A DNA stretch of 64,000 bases from Hymenobacter sp. GOD-10R (GCF_035609205.1 NZ_CP141184.1:5401001-5465000); one strand, 5' to 3'; shown: positions 26,237 to 35,953, numbered from the stretch's first letter. Notes: generated from the sequence alone by a model not told the origin. Program-made: numbers and translations.

Positions 26237-26247
26237 TAGGAAGAACT

Positions 26248-28308
26248 ATGGAGAATTTCGTCGTTTCGGCCCGTAAGTATCGTCCCGCCACCTTCCGCAG
26301 CGTGGTTGGGCAGCAGCACGTGACTACCACGTTGCAGAACGCTATTGTCAGTCATCACCTAGCCCAAGCTTTCCTTTTTTGTGGTCCGCGCGGCGTGGGC
26401 AAAACCACCTGCGCACGTATTCTGGCCAAGACCATCAACTGCACGAATCTGACGCCGGAAGCCGAGGCGTGCAACGAGTGCGAGTCGTGCCGGGCGTTCA
26501 ACCAGAACGCCTCCTTCAACGTGCACGAGTTAGACGCGGCTTCCAACAACTCGGTCGAAGATATTCGCTCGCTGGTGGAGCAGGTGCGCTACGCCCCGCA
26601 GGCTGGTCGCTACAAGATCTACATCATCGACGAGGTGCACATGCTCTCCAACGCGGCCTTCAACGCCTTTCTGAAGACCCTGGAAGAGCCGCCGAGCTAC
26701 GCCATTTTTATCCTGGCTACCACCGAGCGCCACAAGATCATCCCCACGATTTTGTCGCGCTGCCAGATCTTCGATTTCAACCGCATTCGCGTCGAAGACA
26801 TCCGCAAGCACTTGCGCTATGTAGCCACGCAAGAGCACATTGCCGCCGAAGACGACGCCCTGCACCTGCTCGCTCAGAAAGCCGACGGTGGTCTGCGCGA
26901 CGCCCTGTCTATGTTCGACCAGATGGTGACCTTCTCAGGCCATAATCTGACCTACAAGGACGTGGTGCAGAACCTGCACGTGCTTGACTACGAGTACTAC
27001 TTCCGGCTGGTCGATGCGCTGCTGACGGAGAACCTCTCGGCGGCGCTGCTGCTGCTGGATGAGGTGATGCAGAACGGCTTCGATCTGCACAACTTTGTGG
27101 TGGGCGCGGCTGAGCACTTGCGCGGCTTGCTGGTGTGCAAAGACGCCGTGACGGTGCAGTTGCTGGAAGTTTCGGAAGGCATTCGGGCGCGCTACGTGCA
27201 GCAGGCGCAAGCCTCTCCCCTTGCCTTCCTGCTCTCGGCCCTAAACCTAGTAAGCCAGTGCGACCGGGAGTTTAAGCAAGCCAAAAACCAGCGCCTCCAC
27301 GTGGAGCTCACGCTGATGAAGCTAGCCTACCTGAACGGTGCCGTGCAATTTGCCCGCGACCTAGGTTCCGGCAACGGCCACGCTGCAAACGGCGAGGCTA
27401 AAAAAAAAACTAGCATAGGGACAGATACGCCCGGAGCGAGTGCGCCCGTACCCGCTCCGGCACCTAGCATCCCTGCCGCTACGGCTGCGCCGGTCGTTGA
27501 AGCGGCTCCTAGAGTTTCGGCGCCGGCTCCGCGCCCGATGGCGCCGCCCGTTGCCGCTCAGCCGGTTGCTACCGTTTCCGCACCGGCGGCGCCGGAAGAA
27601 ATCGTGCCAGTAGAAAGCGGCGTTGATGAGTTGCACACAACCCCTAGCATCGAGGATGAGGTAGCCGATATACCGACGGTTCATCACCAGGTGATGGACT
27701 CAAACCCGCACGTGGACATTGGCGCACCGAGCGTAGCAGGCCACGAGCCGGCCGCCATCCGGATGCCACCACCGCAAACGGCCGCGAATAAGCCCTTGCC
27801 AACAACGGCCAAGCTGCCGGGCCTAGCTTCCAAGATTCCGAGTCTGAAGAACCTGAAGGAACAGGTGGCACAGCAGATGACGGCGACCAAAGCCGCGCCA
27901 GTAACAGACGACGAGCCGAGCGGCCCCGTAACGGGCTTGCCGGTTATCGACGAGGAAGTCTTGCAAAAAGCGTGGAACGACATTAAGGAGGACCGACGCG
28001 CCCAGGACCGCATGAGCGAGTACATCGTACTGAACCGGCCCGTGTCGGTGGATGATCAGCACGTTATTCGTCTGGCCGTGGACAACCCGATCCAGATTGA
28101 CCAGTTCAACGCCTTCCGCAGCGAGTTCCTGACCGAGTTGCGCCAGCGAACCGGCTACCCCCGCCTGAACGTGCATCCGGTGCTCGTGGAGCAGGCGCCA
28201 ACGGCCCGTAAGCTCTACACCTCGGCCGATAAGTTTGAGTACCTGGCCGACAAGTTTCCCATCCTGCTGGATATGAAACAGAAGCTAGGTCTGGACACGG
28301 ACTTTTAA
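26248..28308 (+). CDS. dnaX: DNA polymerase III subunit gamma/tau
   Basis: The 686-residue clamp-loader ATPase subunit. Walker A GPRGVGKTT is at residues 46-54, the zinc-knuckle cysteines at 65, 75, 78 and 81 (CNECESC), Walker B IIDEVH at 127-132, then the sensor/arginine-finger region ILSRCQIF. The collar domain III ends near residue 370, followed by a Pro/Ala-rich linker and a C-terminal domain that would bind the polymerase. At codons 385-387 there is a run of ten A (27400-27409); slippage there would end the protein within a few codons, giving a gamma-sized product (see findings). A strong long hairpin follows the stop. Confidence 0.97.
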   Translation: MENFVVSARKYRPATFRSVVGQQHVTTTLQNAIVSHHLAQAFLFCGPRGVGKTTCARILAKTINCTNLTPEAEACNECESCRAFNQNASFNVHELDAASNNSVEDIRSLVEQVRYAPQAGRYKIYIIDEVHMLSNAAFNAFLKTLEEPPSYAIFILATTERHKIIPTILSRCQIFDFNRIRVEDIRKHLRYVATQEHIAAEDDALHLLAQKADGGLRDALSMFDQMVTFSGHNLTYKDVVQNLHVLDYEYYFRLVDALLTENLSAALLLLDEVMQNGFDLHNFVVGAAEHLRGLLVCKDAVTVQLLEVSEGIRARYVQQAQASPLAFLLSALNLVSQCDREFKQAKNQRLHVELTLMKLAYLNGAVQFARDLGSGNGHAANGEAKKKTSIGTDTPGASAPVPAPAPSIPAATAAPVVEAAPRVSAPAPRPMAPPVAAQPVATVSAPAAPEEIVPVESGVDELHTTPSIEDEVADIPTVHHQVMDSNPHVDIGAPSVAGHEPAAIRMPPPQTAANKPLPTTAKLPGLASKIPSLKNLKEQVAQQMTATKAAPVTDDEPSGPVTGLPVIDEEVLQKAWNDIKEDRRAQDRMSEYIVLNRPVSVDDQHVIRLAVDNPIQIDQFNAFRSEFLTELRQRTGYPRLNVHPVLVEQAPTARKLYTSADKFEYLADKFPILLDMKQKLGLDTDF
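27400..27409 (+). promoter_or_regulatory. Ten-A slippery run in dnaX
   Basis: The zero frame reads AAA AAA AAA ACT AGC ATA GGG. Adding one A gives AAA AAA AAA AAC TAG; removing one gives AAA AAA AAA CTA GCA TAG. Stops thus lie immediately in both shifted frames, at the boundary between clamp-loader domain III and the linker. Confidence 0.6.
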
Positions 28309-28309
28309 A

Positions 28310-28392
28310 GCAAAGAATGACGGAGCGGCTGAGCACCTGAGTGATGTTGAACAACGTACACTCAGGTGCTCAGCCGCTCCGTCATTCTTTGC
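28310..28392. repeat. Perfect 34-bp inverted repeat (dnaX terminator region)
   Basis: The arm 28310-28343 (GCAAAGAATGACGGAG...) is perfectly complementary to 28359-28392 around a 15-base loop. It starts two bases after the dnaX stop codon. It may act as a bidirectional terminator or RNA-stabilising hairpin. The arm carries GAATGAC/GTCATTC, also present in the repeat at 49955-50035. Confidence 0.85.
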
Positions 28393-28427
28393 CTAGCCCT
28401 CAGCTTTTAATTCCAAGGCCTACCCAG

Positions 28428-28435
28428 TATCTTTG
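28428..28435 (+). promoter_or_regulatory. -7 box of the M16 peptidase gene
   Basis: TATCTTTG, identical to the dnaX box, about 41 bases before the GTG start. Confidence 0.55.
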
Positions 28436-28476
28436 ATTTCTCATTGCCCTGCCCTATTTTCTGCTCCGGAACTTCC

Positions 28477-31400
28477 GTGAAAAAACCCTTTCGACTTCTC
28501 TTTCCAGCCATTGCGGCGCTTGGGCTAACCACCCAGTGCCAGACCAGCAAGCCGGCCGTCACTACCACCTCGACAGCTCCAACAGCCGCTCCGCAAGCGC
28601 CGGTTCTGAAAGAGAAGGAATACAAATACGAAACCGTTGCGAACGACCCGCTTAAGGCGCGCATCTATACCCTCGACAACGGGCTGACGGTTTACCTCTC
28701 CGACTACGAAGACGCCCCACGCATCCAGACTTACCTGGCGGTGCGCGCCGGTTCTAAGAACGACCCTAGCACCGCCACCGGCCTAGCGCACTACCTGGAG
28801 CACATGGTGTTCAAAGGTACTTCGAAGCTAGGTACGCAGAACTGGCAGGCCGAAAAACCGGAGCTCGATAAGATCGAAGCGCTCTACGAGCAATACCGTG
28901 CCCAGACGGATCCGGCCGTTCGCAAGAAGCTTTACCACCAAATCGATTCGGTATCGAGCGTGGCGGCCAAGTACGCCGTAGCCAACGAGTACGACAAGGT
29001 GATGGGCGCCATTGGGGCGAAAGGCTCGAATGCTTACACCTCGGTGGAGCAAACGGTGTATCAGGAAGATATTCCGTCGAACCAGATTGAGAAGTGGGCT
29101 GCTATCCAGAGTGAGCGGATGCACGAAATGGTGCCGCGCCTTTTCCACACCGAACTAGAAGCGGTGTACGAAGAGAAAAACCGCGGGCTCGACAACGACT
29201 TCTCGAAAGAGTACGAAGCACTGAACGCCAGCCTGTACCGCAAGCACCAATACGGCACCCAGACCACCATCGGCACGATTCAGCACTTACAGAATCCGTC
29301 GATTACGGAGATCAAGAAGTACTACGGCCAGTACTACGTGCCCAACAACGTAGCGCTCTGCCTGAGCGGCGACCTGGATTACGACCAGACCATCCGCATC
29401 ATCGACAAGTACTTTGGGCAGCTGCCGAACAAGCCGGTACCTAGCTTCACCGTTGCGAAGGAAGAGCCGATTACGGCGCCCATCGTGAAGGAAGTGGTGG
29501 GACCTAGCTCCGAGAACGTGATGATCGGCTTCCGCTTTCCCGGCACGGCTTCGAAGGATGCCAACGTGCTGCGCATGATCGACAAGATCCTGACCAACGG
29601 ACAAGCCGGCCTGATCGACTTGAACCTGAACCAGAAGCAGCTCGTGTTACAAGCCGCGTCGTTCACGGACCTGAATAATGACTATTCCTCGCACATCCTG
29701 TACGCCACGCCGCGCCAGGGTCAGAAGCTGGAAGCGGTCCGCGACTTGCTGCTAGCCCAGCTCGATCAGGTAAAGAAAGGCAACTTCCCCGAATGGCTGA
29801 TTCCAGCCATCATCAACAACGAGCAGCTACAGCGCACCAAGAGCTACGAGAGCAACGAAGCCCGCGCCGGTGCTTTCGTGTCGGCGTTCATTGCCCGCGA
29901 GGACTGGAAGGAATATCTGAAGCAGATTGATGACTTCGCGGAAATCAAGAAGGCCGATGTATTGCGTGTGGCCAACGAGTACTACGGCAACAACTACGCC
30001 CTTGTGTACAAGCGCACGGGCAAAGACACCAGCACGCCCAAGGTTATCAAGCCGGCCATCACGCCCGTGCCGGTAAATCGCGAAGTATCGTCGGCGTTCT
30101 ACAAGGAAGTGACTGCGCTGCCTACGCCGCCATTGGAACCGGTGTTTTTGGATTACAAAAAGGATATTCAGGAGCTAGCGCTCAAGCCGGGCTTGCCGGT
30201 GTTCTACACCAAGAACACGGAGAACAATCTGTTCAACCTGTTTTACGTGCTGGATATCGGCACGAACAACGACCCCAAGCTAGGGCTGGCCGCCGACTAC
30301 CTGCAATACCTAGGTACCGACAAGTACACCGCCGCCCAGCTTCAGCAGGAGTTCTATAAGCTAGGCTGCTCCTTCGGCGTGTCGAGCGGCCAGGACCGCG
30401 TATTCGTGAGCCTGAGCGGACTCGATAGCAACTTTGAGCCGGCCTTGCAGCTGTTCGAAACGCTGCTAGCTAGCCCTAAGCCCGACGCTAAGGCCCTGCA
30501 AGACATGGTAGCCGGTGTGCTGAAGGCTCGCCAGGATGCCAAGCTCAACAAGCAGGTAATTCTGAGCCAAGCACTCGTGAACTACGCTAAGTATGGCCCG
30601 AAGAACCCATTCACGAGCCAACTTTCGGAGAAAGAGTTGAAGGCGCTGAAACCTGCTGATCTGACGGCGCTGACCAAGAAGCTCACCAGCTACCAGCACC
30701 GCATCCTCTACTACGGACCGCGTCCCGTTGTCGAACTGAACAGTGAGACTTTACCGCCAGGAAAAATTGACAACCAAGGAAGGAAAACTGTGCAGTTAGG
30801 TGCCGTGGCAAAGCGCCCGGGTGATGGCATAATCGAAACTCTTGCCCAACTCCACCACACGCCCACCAAGCTCACCCCCACGCCACCCCAGAAAGATTTC
30901 GCTGAGCAGCCCATGAAGGACCGCAAGGTGTACTGGGTGGATTACAACATGGTGCAGGCCGAAATCTTGTTCTTAACCAGAGGCGACGTCTACGACAAGA
31001 ACTTGGTGCCGACGGTGAGCCTCTACAACGAGTACTTCGGCGGCGGCATGGGCAGCATCGTGTTTCAGGAGCTGCGCGAGAGCAAGGCCCTCGCCTACTC
31101 GGCTACCTCGCGCTACGCCAACGCCGACAAGCAAGGCCGCTCCAATTACCTGCTCTCCTACATCGGCACGCAGAACGACAAGTTGCCCGAAGCCATGGCC
31201 GGCATGGAAGCCCTGCTTACCGATATGCCGATGGCAGAAGCCAACTTGCAAATCGCCAAGAACGCCATTCGTAACAGTATTGCTACGGAGCGCATCACCA
31301 AGTCGGACGTACTCTTCAGCTACGAGCGCGCCAAGCGCCTCGGCCTCGACTACGACGTGCGCCGCGACGTGTACGAGAAGACCCAAAACATGAGCTTCGA

Positions 31401-31548
31401 CGACCTGAAGAAGTTTCAGCAAGCCAAAGTGAAGGGCCAAAGCCAAACGATTCTGGTGATTGGCTCGAAAGATCGTTTAAACTTTAAAGAGCTGGCCAAG
31501 TATGGTCAGGTACAACAACTTACCCTGAAAGAGATTTTTGGGTATTAA
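28477..31548 (+). CDS. M16 family metallopeptidase, lipoprotein
   Basis: A 1023-residue pitrilysin/insulinase-type protease. The inverted zinc motif HYLEH is at residues 105-109 with the downstream helix VEQTVYQEDIP. The protein has two tandem halves; the second (from about residue 555) keeps the fold (YLQYLGTDKYTAAQLQQ) but lacks HxxEH, as usual for the C-terminal half. The start GTG at 28477 gives VKKPFRLLFPAIAAL with lipobox LTTQC (Cys21), so the protein is anchored to a membrane facing the periplasm. A TTG at 28444 would put 11 extra residues before this signal. Such enzymes degrade peptides of 10-70 residues. A TATCTTTG box lies just upstream. Confidence 0.93.
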   Translation: MKKPFRLLFPAIAALGLTTQCQTSKPAVTTTSTAPTAAPQAPVLKEKEYKYETVANDPLKARIYTLDNGLTVYLSDYEDAPRIQTYLAVRAGSKNDPSTATGLAHYLEHMVFKGTSKLGTQNWQAEKPELDKIEALYEQYRAQTDPAVRKKLYHQIDSVSSVAAKYAVANEYDKVMGAIGAKGSNAYTSVEQTVYQEDIPSNQIEKWAAIQSERMHEMVPRLFHTELEAVYEEKNRGLDNDFSKEYEALNASLYRKHQYGTQTTIGTIQHLQNPSITEIKKYYGQYYVPNNVALCLSGDLDYDQTIRIIDKYFGQLPNKPVPSFTVAKEEPITAPIVKEVVGPSSENVMIGFRFPGTASKDANVLRMIDKILTNGQAGLIDLNLNQKQLVLQAASFTDLNNDYSSHILYATPRQGQKLEAVRDLLLAQLDQVKKGNFPEWLIPAIINNEQLQRTKSYESNEARAGAFVSAFIAREDWKEYLKQIDDFAEIKKADVLRVANEYYGNNYALVYKRTGKDTSTPKVIKPAITPVPVNREVSSAFYKEVTALPTPPLEPVFLDYKKDIQELALKPGLPVFYTKNTENNLFNLFYVLDIGTNNDPKLGLAADYLQYLGTDKYTAAQLQQEFYKLGCSFGVSSGQDRVFVSLSGLDSNFEPALQLFETLLASPKPDAKALQDMVAGVLKARQDAKLNKQVILSQALVNYAKYGPKNPFTSQLSEKELKALKPADLTALTKKLTSYQHRILYYGPRPVVELNSETLPPGKIDNQGRKTVQLGAVAKRPGDGIIETLAQLHHTPTKLTPTPPQKDFAEQPMKDRKVYWVDYNMVQAEILFLTRGDVYDKNLVPTVSLYNEYFGGGMGSIVFQELRESKALAYSATSRYANADKQGRSNYLLSYIGTQNDKLPEAMAGMEALLTDMPMAEANLQIAKNAIRNSIATERITKSDVLFSYERAKRLGLDYDVRRDVYEKTQNMSFDDLKKFQQAKVKGQSQTILVIGSKDRLNFKELAKYGQVQQLTLKEIFGY

Positions 31549-31559
31549 TCCAGACGGTC

Positions 31560-31606
31560 GCCTCACCCCTAGCTTCTCCCTTCGAGGCGAAAGCTAGGGG
31601 TGAGGC
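31560..31606 (+). terminator. Long hairpin after the M16 gene
   Basis: A 16-bp perfect stem (GCCTCACCCCTAGCTT against AAGCTAGGGGTGAGGC) with a 15-base loop. There is no T run, so it may be an RNA-stabilising element rather than a classical terminator. Confidence 0.6.
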
Positions 31607-31677
31607 CCACTGTTGAACATAACTTAATTCATCACTCTATTAATACTGTCACCTAATCACTGACGTACCTTTTTAAA

Positions 31678-32943
31678 ATGGCAGGACAGAAGATCACCAT
31701 CAAAGACGGAAAGCTGACCGTACCCGACCAACCTATCATTCCCTTTATCGAGGGTGACGGCACGGGGCCAGATATTTGGGCAGCTTCCGTACGCGTACTG
31801 GATGCCGCAGTAGAGAAAGCCTACGGTGATACGCGTAAGTTGGTGTGGAAAGAGGTGTTGGCTGGCGAAAAGGCATTTAAGCAAGTCAACAACTGGCTGC
31901 CAAATGATACATTGGATGCGTTCCGCGAGTACCTGGTGGGGATCAAAGGCCCACTGACGACTCCGGTAGGTGGTGGTATTCGTTCGCTGAACGTAGCGCT
32001 GCGCCAGGAGCTAGATTTGTACGCGTGCGTACGTCCGGTGCGTTGGTTTGAGGGTGTGCCTTCGCCGGTGAAGCGCCCCGAGCTGACGGACATGGTGATC
32101 TTCCGCGAAAACACGGAAGATATCTACGCGGGTATCGAGTACATGAACGGCACCCCGCAGGCGCAGAAAATGCTCGAATTCCTGCAAGACGAGATGAGTG
32201 TGAAGAAAATCCGCTTCCCCGAAACCTCGTCGTTCGGCATCAAGCCGGTATCGAAAGAAGGCACTGAGCGGCTGGTGCGCGCGGCCATCGAGTACGCCAT
32301 TGAGCATAAGAAACCATCGGTGACGATCGTGCACAAGGGCAACATTATGAAGTTCACGGAGGGCGCCTTCAAGACGTGGGGCTACGAGCTGGCTGAGCGC
32401 GAGTTTGGCGACAAAGTGTACACGTGGGCCCAATACGATAAAGTGTTGGCCAAGCAAGGCCAGGAAGTAGCCGACGCCCAGCAGAAAGCAGCCCTCGACG
32501 GCGGCAAAATCCTCATCAAGGACAGCATTGCTGATGCTTTCCTCCAGCAGATTCTGCTCCGCCCTTCCGAGTACTCAGTAGTAGCTACCCTGAACCTGAA
32601 CGGCGACTACATCTCCGACGCCCTAGCGGCCATCGTGGGTGGTATCGGCATTGCACCGGGAGCCAACATCAACTACGCCACCGGCCACGCCATCTTCGAA
32701 GCAACCCACGGCACTGCGCCCAAGTACGCCAACCAAGACAAGGTAAACCCCGGCTCGGTGATTCTGTCGGGCGCCATGATGCTGGAATACCTAGGTTGGC
32801 AGGAAGCCGCCGACCTCATCTACAAAGGCCTCGAAGCCGCTATTGCGTCGAAGCGCGTCACCTACGATTTCGAACGTCTGATGGAAGGCGCTACCCTGCT
32901 CAAGACCTCGGAGTTTGGCGATGAGATTATCAAGGACATGTAA
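31678..32943 (+). CDS. icd: Isocitrate dehydrogenase, NADP-dependent, E. coli-type
   Basis: A 421-residue isocitrate dehydrogenase of the bacterial (type I) subfamily, converting isocitrate to 2-oxoglutarate in the TCA cycle. Characteristic are [14 protein letters not shown] at the start, the substrate/phosphorylation loop [13 protein letters not shown] and [13 protein letters not shown]. The cofactor motif [17 protein letters not shown] carries the Lys-Tyr pair specific for NADP. All residues look intact. A terminator follows. A second isocitrate dehydrogenase from a different subfamily lies 1.7 kb away on the other strand. Confidence 0.96.
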   Translation: MAGQKITIKDGKLTVPDQPIIPFIEGDGTGPDIWAASVRVLDAAVEKAYGDTRKLVWKEVLAGEKAFKQVNNWLPNDTLDAFREYLVGIKGPLTTPVGGGIRSLNVALRQELDLYACVRPVRWFEGVPSPVKRPELTDMVIFRENTEDIYAGIEYMNGTPQAQKMLEFLQDEMSVKKIRFPETSSFGIKPVSKEGTERLVRAAIEYAIEHKKPSVTIVHKGNIMKFTEGAFKTWGYELAEREFGDKVYTWAQYDKVLAKQGQEVADAQQKAALDGGKILIKDSIADAFLQQILLRPSEYSVVATLNLNGDYISDALAAIVGGIGIAPGANINYATGHAIFEATHGTAPKYANQDKVNPGSVILSGAMMLEYLGWQEAADLIYKGLEAAIASKRVTYDFERLMEGATLLKTSEFGDEIIKDM

Positions 32944-32968
32944 TACATTGGCTTAGGCCAAGTGACAC

Positions 32969-33008
32969 AAAACCCCGTGTTGGCTGTGAGGCTGGCGCGG
33001 GGTTCTTT
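32969..33008 (+). terminator. icd terminator
   Basis: AACCCCG/CGGGGTT stem followed by CTTT, 28 bases after the icd stop. Confidence 0.65.
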
Positions 33009-33070
33009 ATTAATACCGGTTTAGTTTACACTTAGAAAATGACAGATAGTGCAGTTAATTACACAGCTCC

Positions 33071-33592
33071 ATGAAAATCTATACAAAAGTTACTCTAGCA
33101 TATTTGTCGCTATTCATTCCGAACCTTTTAGGGGTATACAGTACATCTATATTAATTAATCAACTATTCAGCGTTTATAAATTATTTATCGTGTTTATTC
33201 CGCTGCTGTTCATTTTCTCTATTTCACGTACTAAGCTTAAAATAGTCCTTTCAGCCCTGTACTCAGCATTGCTAATTCTAGTTAGTCCTGCCCTGCTCCT
33301 CGCTAGCGCATTCATCATAGGAGACTTAGGAACTAATAATGGGCTCAGAAAAGTATACGAATATAAACTTTCCGATGGGTATTTATTCTCTATATACCGT
33401 ACCCGTAATGAAGGAGCTCTAGGCGGAAATGATTTGATAATTTATAAAGAGAAAAAACTAACTCCTGGTATTATATACCGCACTAAATTTAAGAGTAAAA
33501 ATATTTATAGACCATATGGGCAAACTATAGAATTAGAAGGAAACATTATCAATGTTCCTTCTGAAAGAGAGTTAAGAATTACCACCTATTGA
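33071..33592 (+). CDS. Hypothetical membrane protein, AT-rich
   Basis: A 173-residue protein whose first 90 residues hold three hydrophobic segments (TLAYLSLFIPNLLGVY, LFIVFIPLLFIFSIS, ALYSALLILVSPALLLA), followed by a polar beta-rich tail (YKLSDGYLFSIYRTRNEG). The base composition is far more AT-rich than the genes on either side, suggesting recent import. No family recognised. Confidence 0.65.
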   Translation: MKIYTKVTLAYLSLFIPNLLGVYSTSILINQLFSVYKLFIVFIPLLFIFSISRTKLKIVLSALYSALLILVSPALLLASAFIIGDLGTNNGLRKVYEYKLSDGYLFSIYRTRNEGALGGNDLIIYKEKKLTPGIIYRTKFKSKNIYRPYGQTIELEGNIINVPSERELRITTY

Positions 33593-33624
33593 AGCCTATA
33601 GTTTTAGCTAGGTTAGCGTAAGGA

Positions 33625-34569
33625 ATGCACAATTTCTCACGGCCCTTTAATATCGAATCTTTGATGGTCACCGATGAAATACAAGCTGACCTTGAGGCTA
33701 TCGAGCGAAACGTTGTGCTTTATGAAGAAGCAAGCTTTGATAGCCGGGTAGAAGCCCTTGATTACCTAGAGTTCCACATCCTTGATCGGATTGAGGGCCT
33801 ACTTCAAGCGCCAAATAGCGCAACGGGACTGCTGTCTCTACAACAACGCGCAGAGAACGTAAAGCGCCGACTAGGAGCCATTGATGCGGTCTTGTTTCAG
33901 CGGCTGCGGGCAGACATTCGAACGGACCGTTTCCGAGGAACCTCCCTCCTAGCTTTGGTTACAAGCTGTATCGGGCGCGGTGCAAACGGCAAGCAAGCGC
34001 AGCAGGAAGTTGGGTATGATACCCTTGATGTGTTTACCAATAACTTATTTCCCGACCTAGCTTTTCCGTCAGAGACGCAAGAGCGGGAGCCAGAAATGGT
34101 GTTTTATCAAAAGACACCGGCTAGAGTCATTTTCGAGCTGGTAGAGAAAGCCCAGTTTACCACCACCGACGTTTTGTATGACCTAGGGTCCGGCTTGGGC
34201 CACGTTCCTATCCTAGTGAATCTGCTCAGTGGCGTTACTGCCAAAGGCATCGAAGTGGAACCTGCTTACTGCGCGTATGCAAGCGCCTGCGCGGCCGATT
34301 TAAACCTGCCGCTGGTAACGTTCATCCAAACCGATGCCCGCACCGCCGACTACTCCGACGGCACCGTCTTCTTTCTGTATACGCCCTTCGAGGGTCGTAT
34401 GCTGCAAGAGGTGTTAGAGCGGCTGCGGACAGAGGCACAACACAGAAGCATCAGGCTCTTCACCTACGGGCCTTGTACGCTCCACCTAGCTCAACAAGGT
34501 TGGCTGCGGTGCGTAGATCCAACGGCTATGGACCTCTACAAACTGGCTGAGTTTAGAAGTTTTCACTAA
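33625..34569 (+). CDS. SAM-dependent methyltransferase (DOT1-like class I)
   Basis: A 314-residue protein with a helical N-terminus of about 160 residues and a class I Rossmann methyltransferase domain. Motif I is VLYDLGSGLGHVPI, then GIEVEPAYCAYA (acidic ribose-binding end of strand 2), motif IV FFLYTPFEG and a C-terminal strand pair. The entry (K-x-x-FxTTDVLYDLGSG) resembles DOT1-like bacterial methyltransferases. The target is unknown. An in-frame ATG at 33664 is an alternative start. A bidirectional terminator separates it from the convergent isocitrate dehydrogenase gene. Confidence 0.82.
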   Translation: MHNFSRPFNIESLMVTDEIQADLEAIERNVVLYEEASFDSRVEALDYLEFHILDRIEGLLQAPNSATGLLSLQQRAENVKRRLGAIDAVLFQRLRADIRTDRFRGTSLLALVTSCIGRGANGKQAQQEVGYDTLDVFTNNLFPDLAFPSETQEREPEMVFYQKTPARVIFELVEKAQFTTTDVLYDLGSGLGHVPILVNLLSGVTAKGIEVEPAYCAYASACAADLNLPLVTFIQTDARTADYSDGTVFFLYTPFEGRMLQEVLERLRTEAQHRSIRLFTYGPCTLHLAQQGWLRCVDPTAMDLYKLAEFRSFH

Positions 34570-34591
34570 AATCAGCCAACGAAGGAACAAG

Positions 34592-34626
34592 AAAAAAGCC
34601 CATCTGGCGACCAGATGGGCTTTTTT
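34592..34626. terminator. Bidirectional terminator
   Basis: AAAAAAGCCCATCTGG/CCAGATGGGCTTTTTT, a 16-bp perfect stem with a 3-base loop and T runs on both strands, between convergent genes. Confidence 0.9.
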
Positions 34627-34644
34627 ATTACAGACGTTTAACGC

Positions 34645-35877
34645 TTACTGACCTAGCTTGGCCTTCAGGTTTTGGTCAAGAGCTTCTAGGAATTCCTCGG
34701 TGTAGAGGTAATCCCGGCCGTGCTCCACTTTGTTGCCGTGGATACAAACGGCGAGGTCTTTCGTCATCTTGCCGCTTTCTACGGTTTCAACGCACACCTG
34801 CTCGAGGGCGTGGCAGAAGTCGATCAACTCCTGGTTGCCGTCGAGCTTGCCGCGGAACTCTAGGCCGCGGGTCCAAGCGAAGATGGAGGCGATAGGGTTC
34901 GTCGAGGTCGGCTTGCCTTTCTGGTGGTCGCGGTAGTGGCGCGTCACGGTGCCGTGGGCAGCTTCCGCTTCCATCACCGTGCCGTCAGGCGTTACCAGCG
35001 TCGAGGTCATCAGACCCAGCGAGCCGAAACCTTGGGCTACCGTGTCGCTTTGTACGTCGCCGTCGTAGTTCTTACAAGCCCACACGAAGTTACCGTTCCA
35101 CTTCAGCGCCGAGGCTACCATGTCGTCGATCAGACGGTGCTCGTAGGTGATGCCAGCGGCTTTGAACTTCTCTTGGTAGTCTTGCTCGTAGATCTCTTGG
35201 AAGATGTCTTTGAAGCGACCATCGTACTTCTTCAAGATGGTGTTCTTCGTGGACAGGTACAGGGGCCAGCCTTTCATCAGGGCCTGGTTGAAGCACGAGT
35301 GCGCGAAGCCGCGGATCGACTCGTCGGTGTTGTACATGGCCAGGGCCACGCCGTCGTTCTTGAAGTTGAACACTTCAAACGACTGCACGTCGCCACCATC
35401 TTCGGGGGTGAAGGTAATGGTGAGTTTGCCTTTGCCTTTGGTTACGAAGTCGGTAGCGCGGTACTGGTCGCCAAACGCGTGACGACCGATGCAGATCGGG
35501 GCCGTCCAGTTGGGCACCAAGCGGGGCACGTTGTTCGTCACGATTGGCTCGCGGAACACCGTACCGTCCAGGATATTGCGGATCGTGCCGTTAGGCGACT
35601 TCCACATTTGCTTCAGGCCGAACTCTTCTACGCGCTGCTCATCGGGAGTGATGGTAGCGCACTTGATGCCCACGCCGTACTGCTTCACTGCGTTGGCCGC
35701 GTCGATGGTTACCTGGTCGTTGGTTTCGTCCCGGTACTCCATGCCCAAATCATAGTACTTGATATCCAGTTCCAGATAGGGGGTAATCAACTTGTCCTTG
35801 ATGAATTTCCAGATGATGCGCGTCATCTCGTCGCCATCCATCTCCACAACGGGATTCGCTACTTTAATTTTTGCCAT
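34645..35877 (-). CDS. Isocitrate dehydrogenase, NADP-dependent, eukaryote-like type
   Basis: A 410-residue isocitrate dehydrogenase of the homodimeric eukaryote-like (type II) subfamily: [18 protein letters not shown] at the start, [20 protein letters not shown] for isocitrate binding, [20 protein letters not shown], and [16 protein letters not shown] for NADP. It shares little sequence with the type I enzyme at 31678-32943 but catalyses the same step. The promoter is on the opposite strand to icd, so the two can be regulated separately. Having both in one locus is unusual. Confidence 0.95.
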   Translation of the reverse strand: MAKIKVANPVVEMDGDEMTRIIWKFIKDKLITPYLELDIKYYDLGMEYRDETNDQVTIDAANAVKQYGVGIKCATITPDEQRVEEFGLKQMWKSPNGTIRNILDGTVFREPIVTNNVPRLVPNWTAPICIGRHAFGDQYRATDFVTKGKGKLTITFTPEDGGDVQSFEVFNFKNDGVALAMYNTDESIRGFAHSCFNQALMKGWPLYLSTKNTILKKYDGRFKDIFQEIYEQDYQEKFKAAGITYEHRLIDDMVASALKWNGNFVWACKNYDGDVQSDTVAQGFGSLGLMTSTLVTPDGTVMEAEAAHGTVTRHYRDHQKGKPTSTNPIASIFAWTRGLEFRGKLDGNQELIDFCHALEQVCVETVESGKMTKDLAVCIHGNKVEHGRDYLYTEEFLEALDQNLKAKLGQ

Positions 35878-35945
35878 TGTCCTCTAGGGGTTGTTTGTAC
35901 TGACTACTGTTCACGCCTAGGCCGCTGCTGGCCGGGCGCGTGCGC

Positions 35946-35953
35946 CAAAGATA
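35946..35953 (-). promoter_or_regulatory. -7 box of the type II isocitrate dehydrogenase gene
   Basis: TATCTTTG on the minus strand, 69 bases before the ATG, identical to the dnaX and M16 boxes. Confidence 0.55.

Larger units (their letters stand above)
25878..26247. other. Divergent promoter region between repeat protein and dnaX
   Basis: Contains a 16-bp perfect palindrome (26066-26081), an AT-rich stretch (26086-26125) and the dnaX -7 box (26229-26236). Confidence 0.6.
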
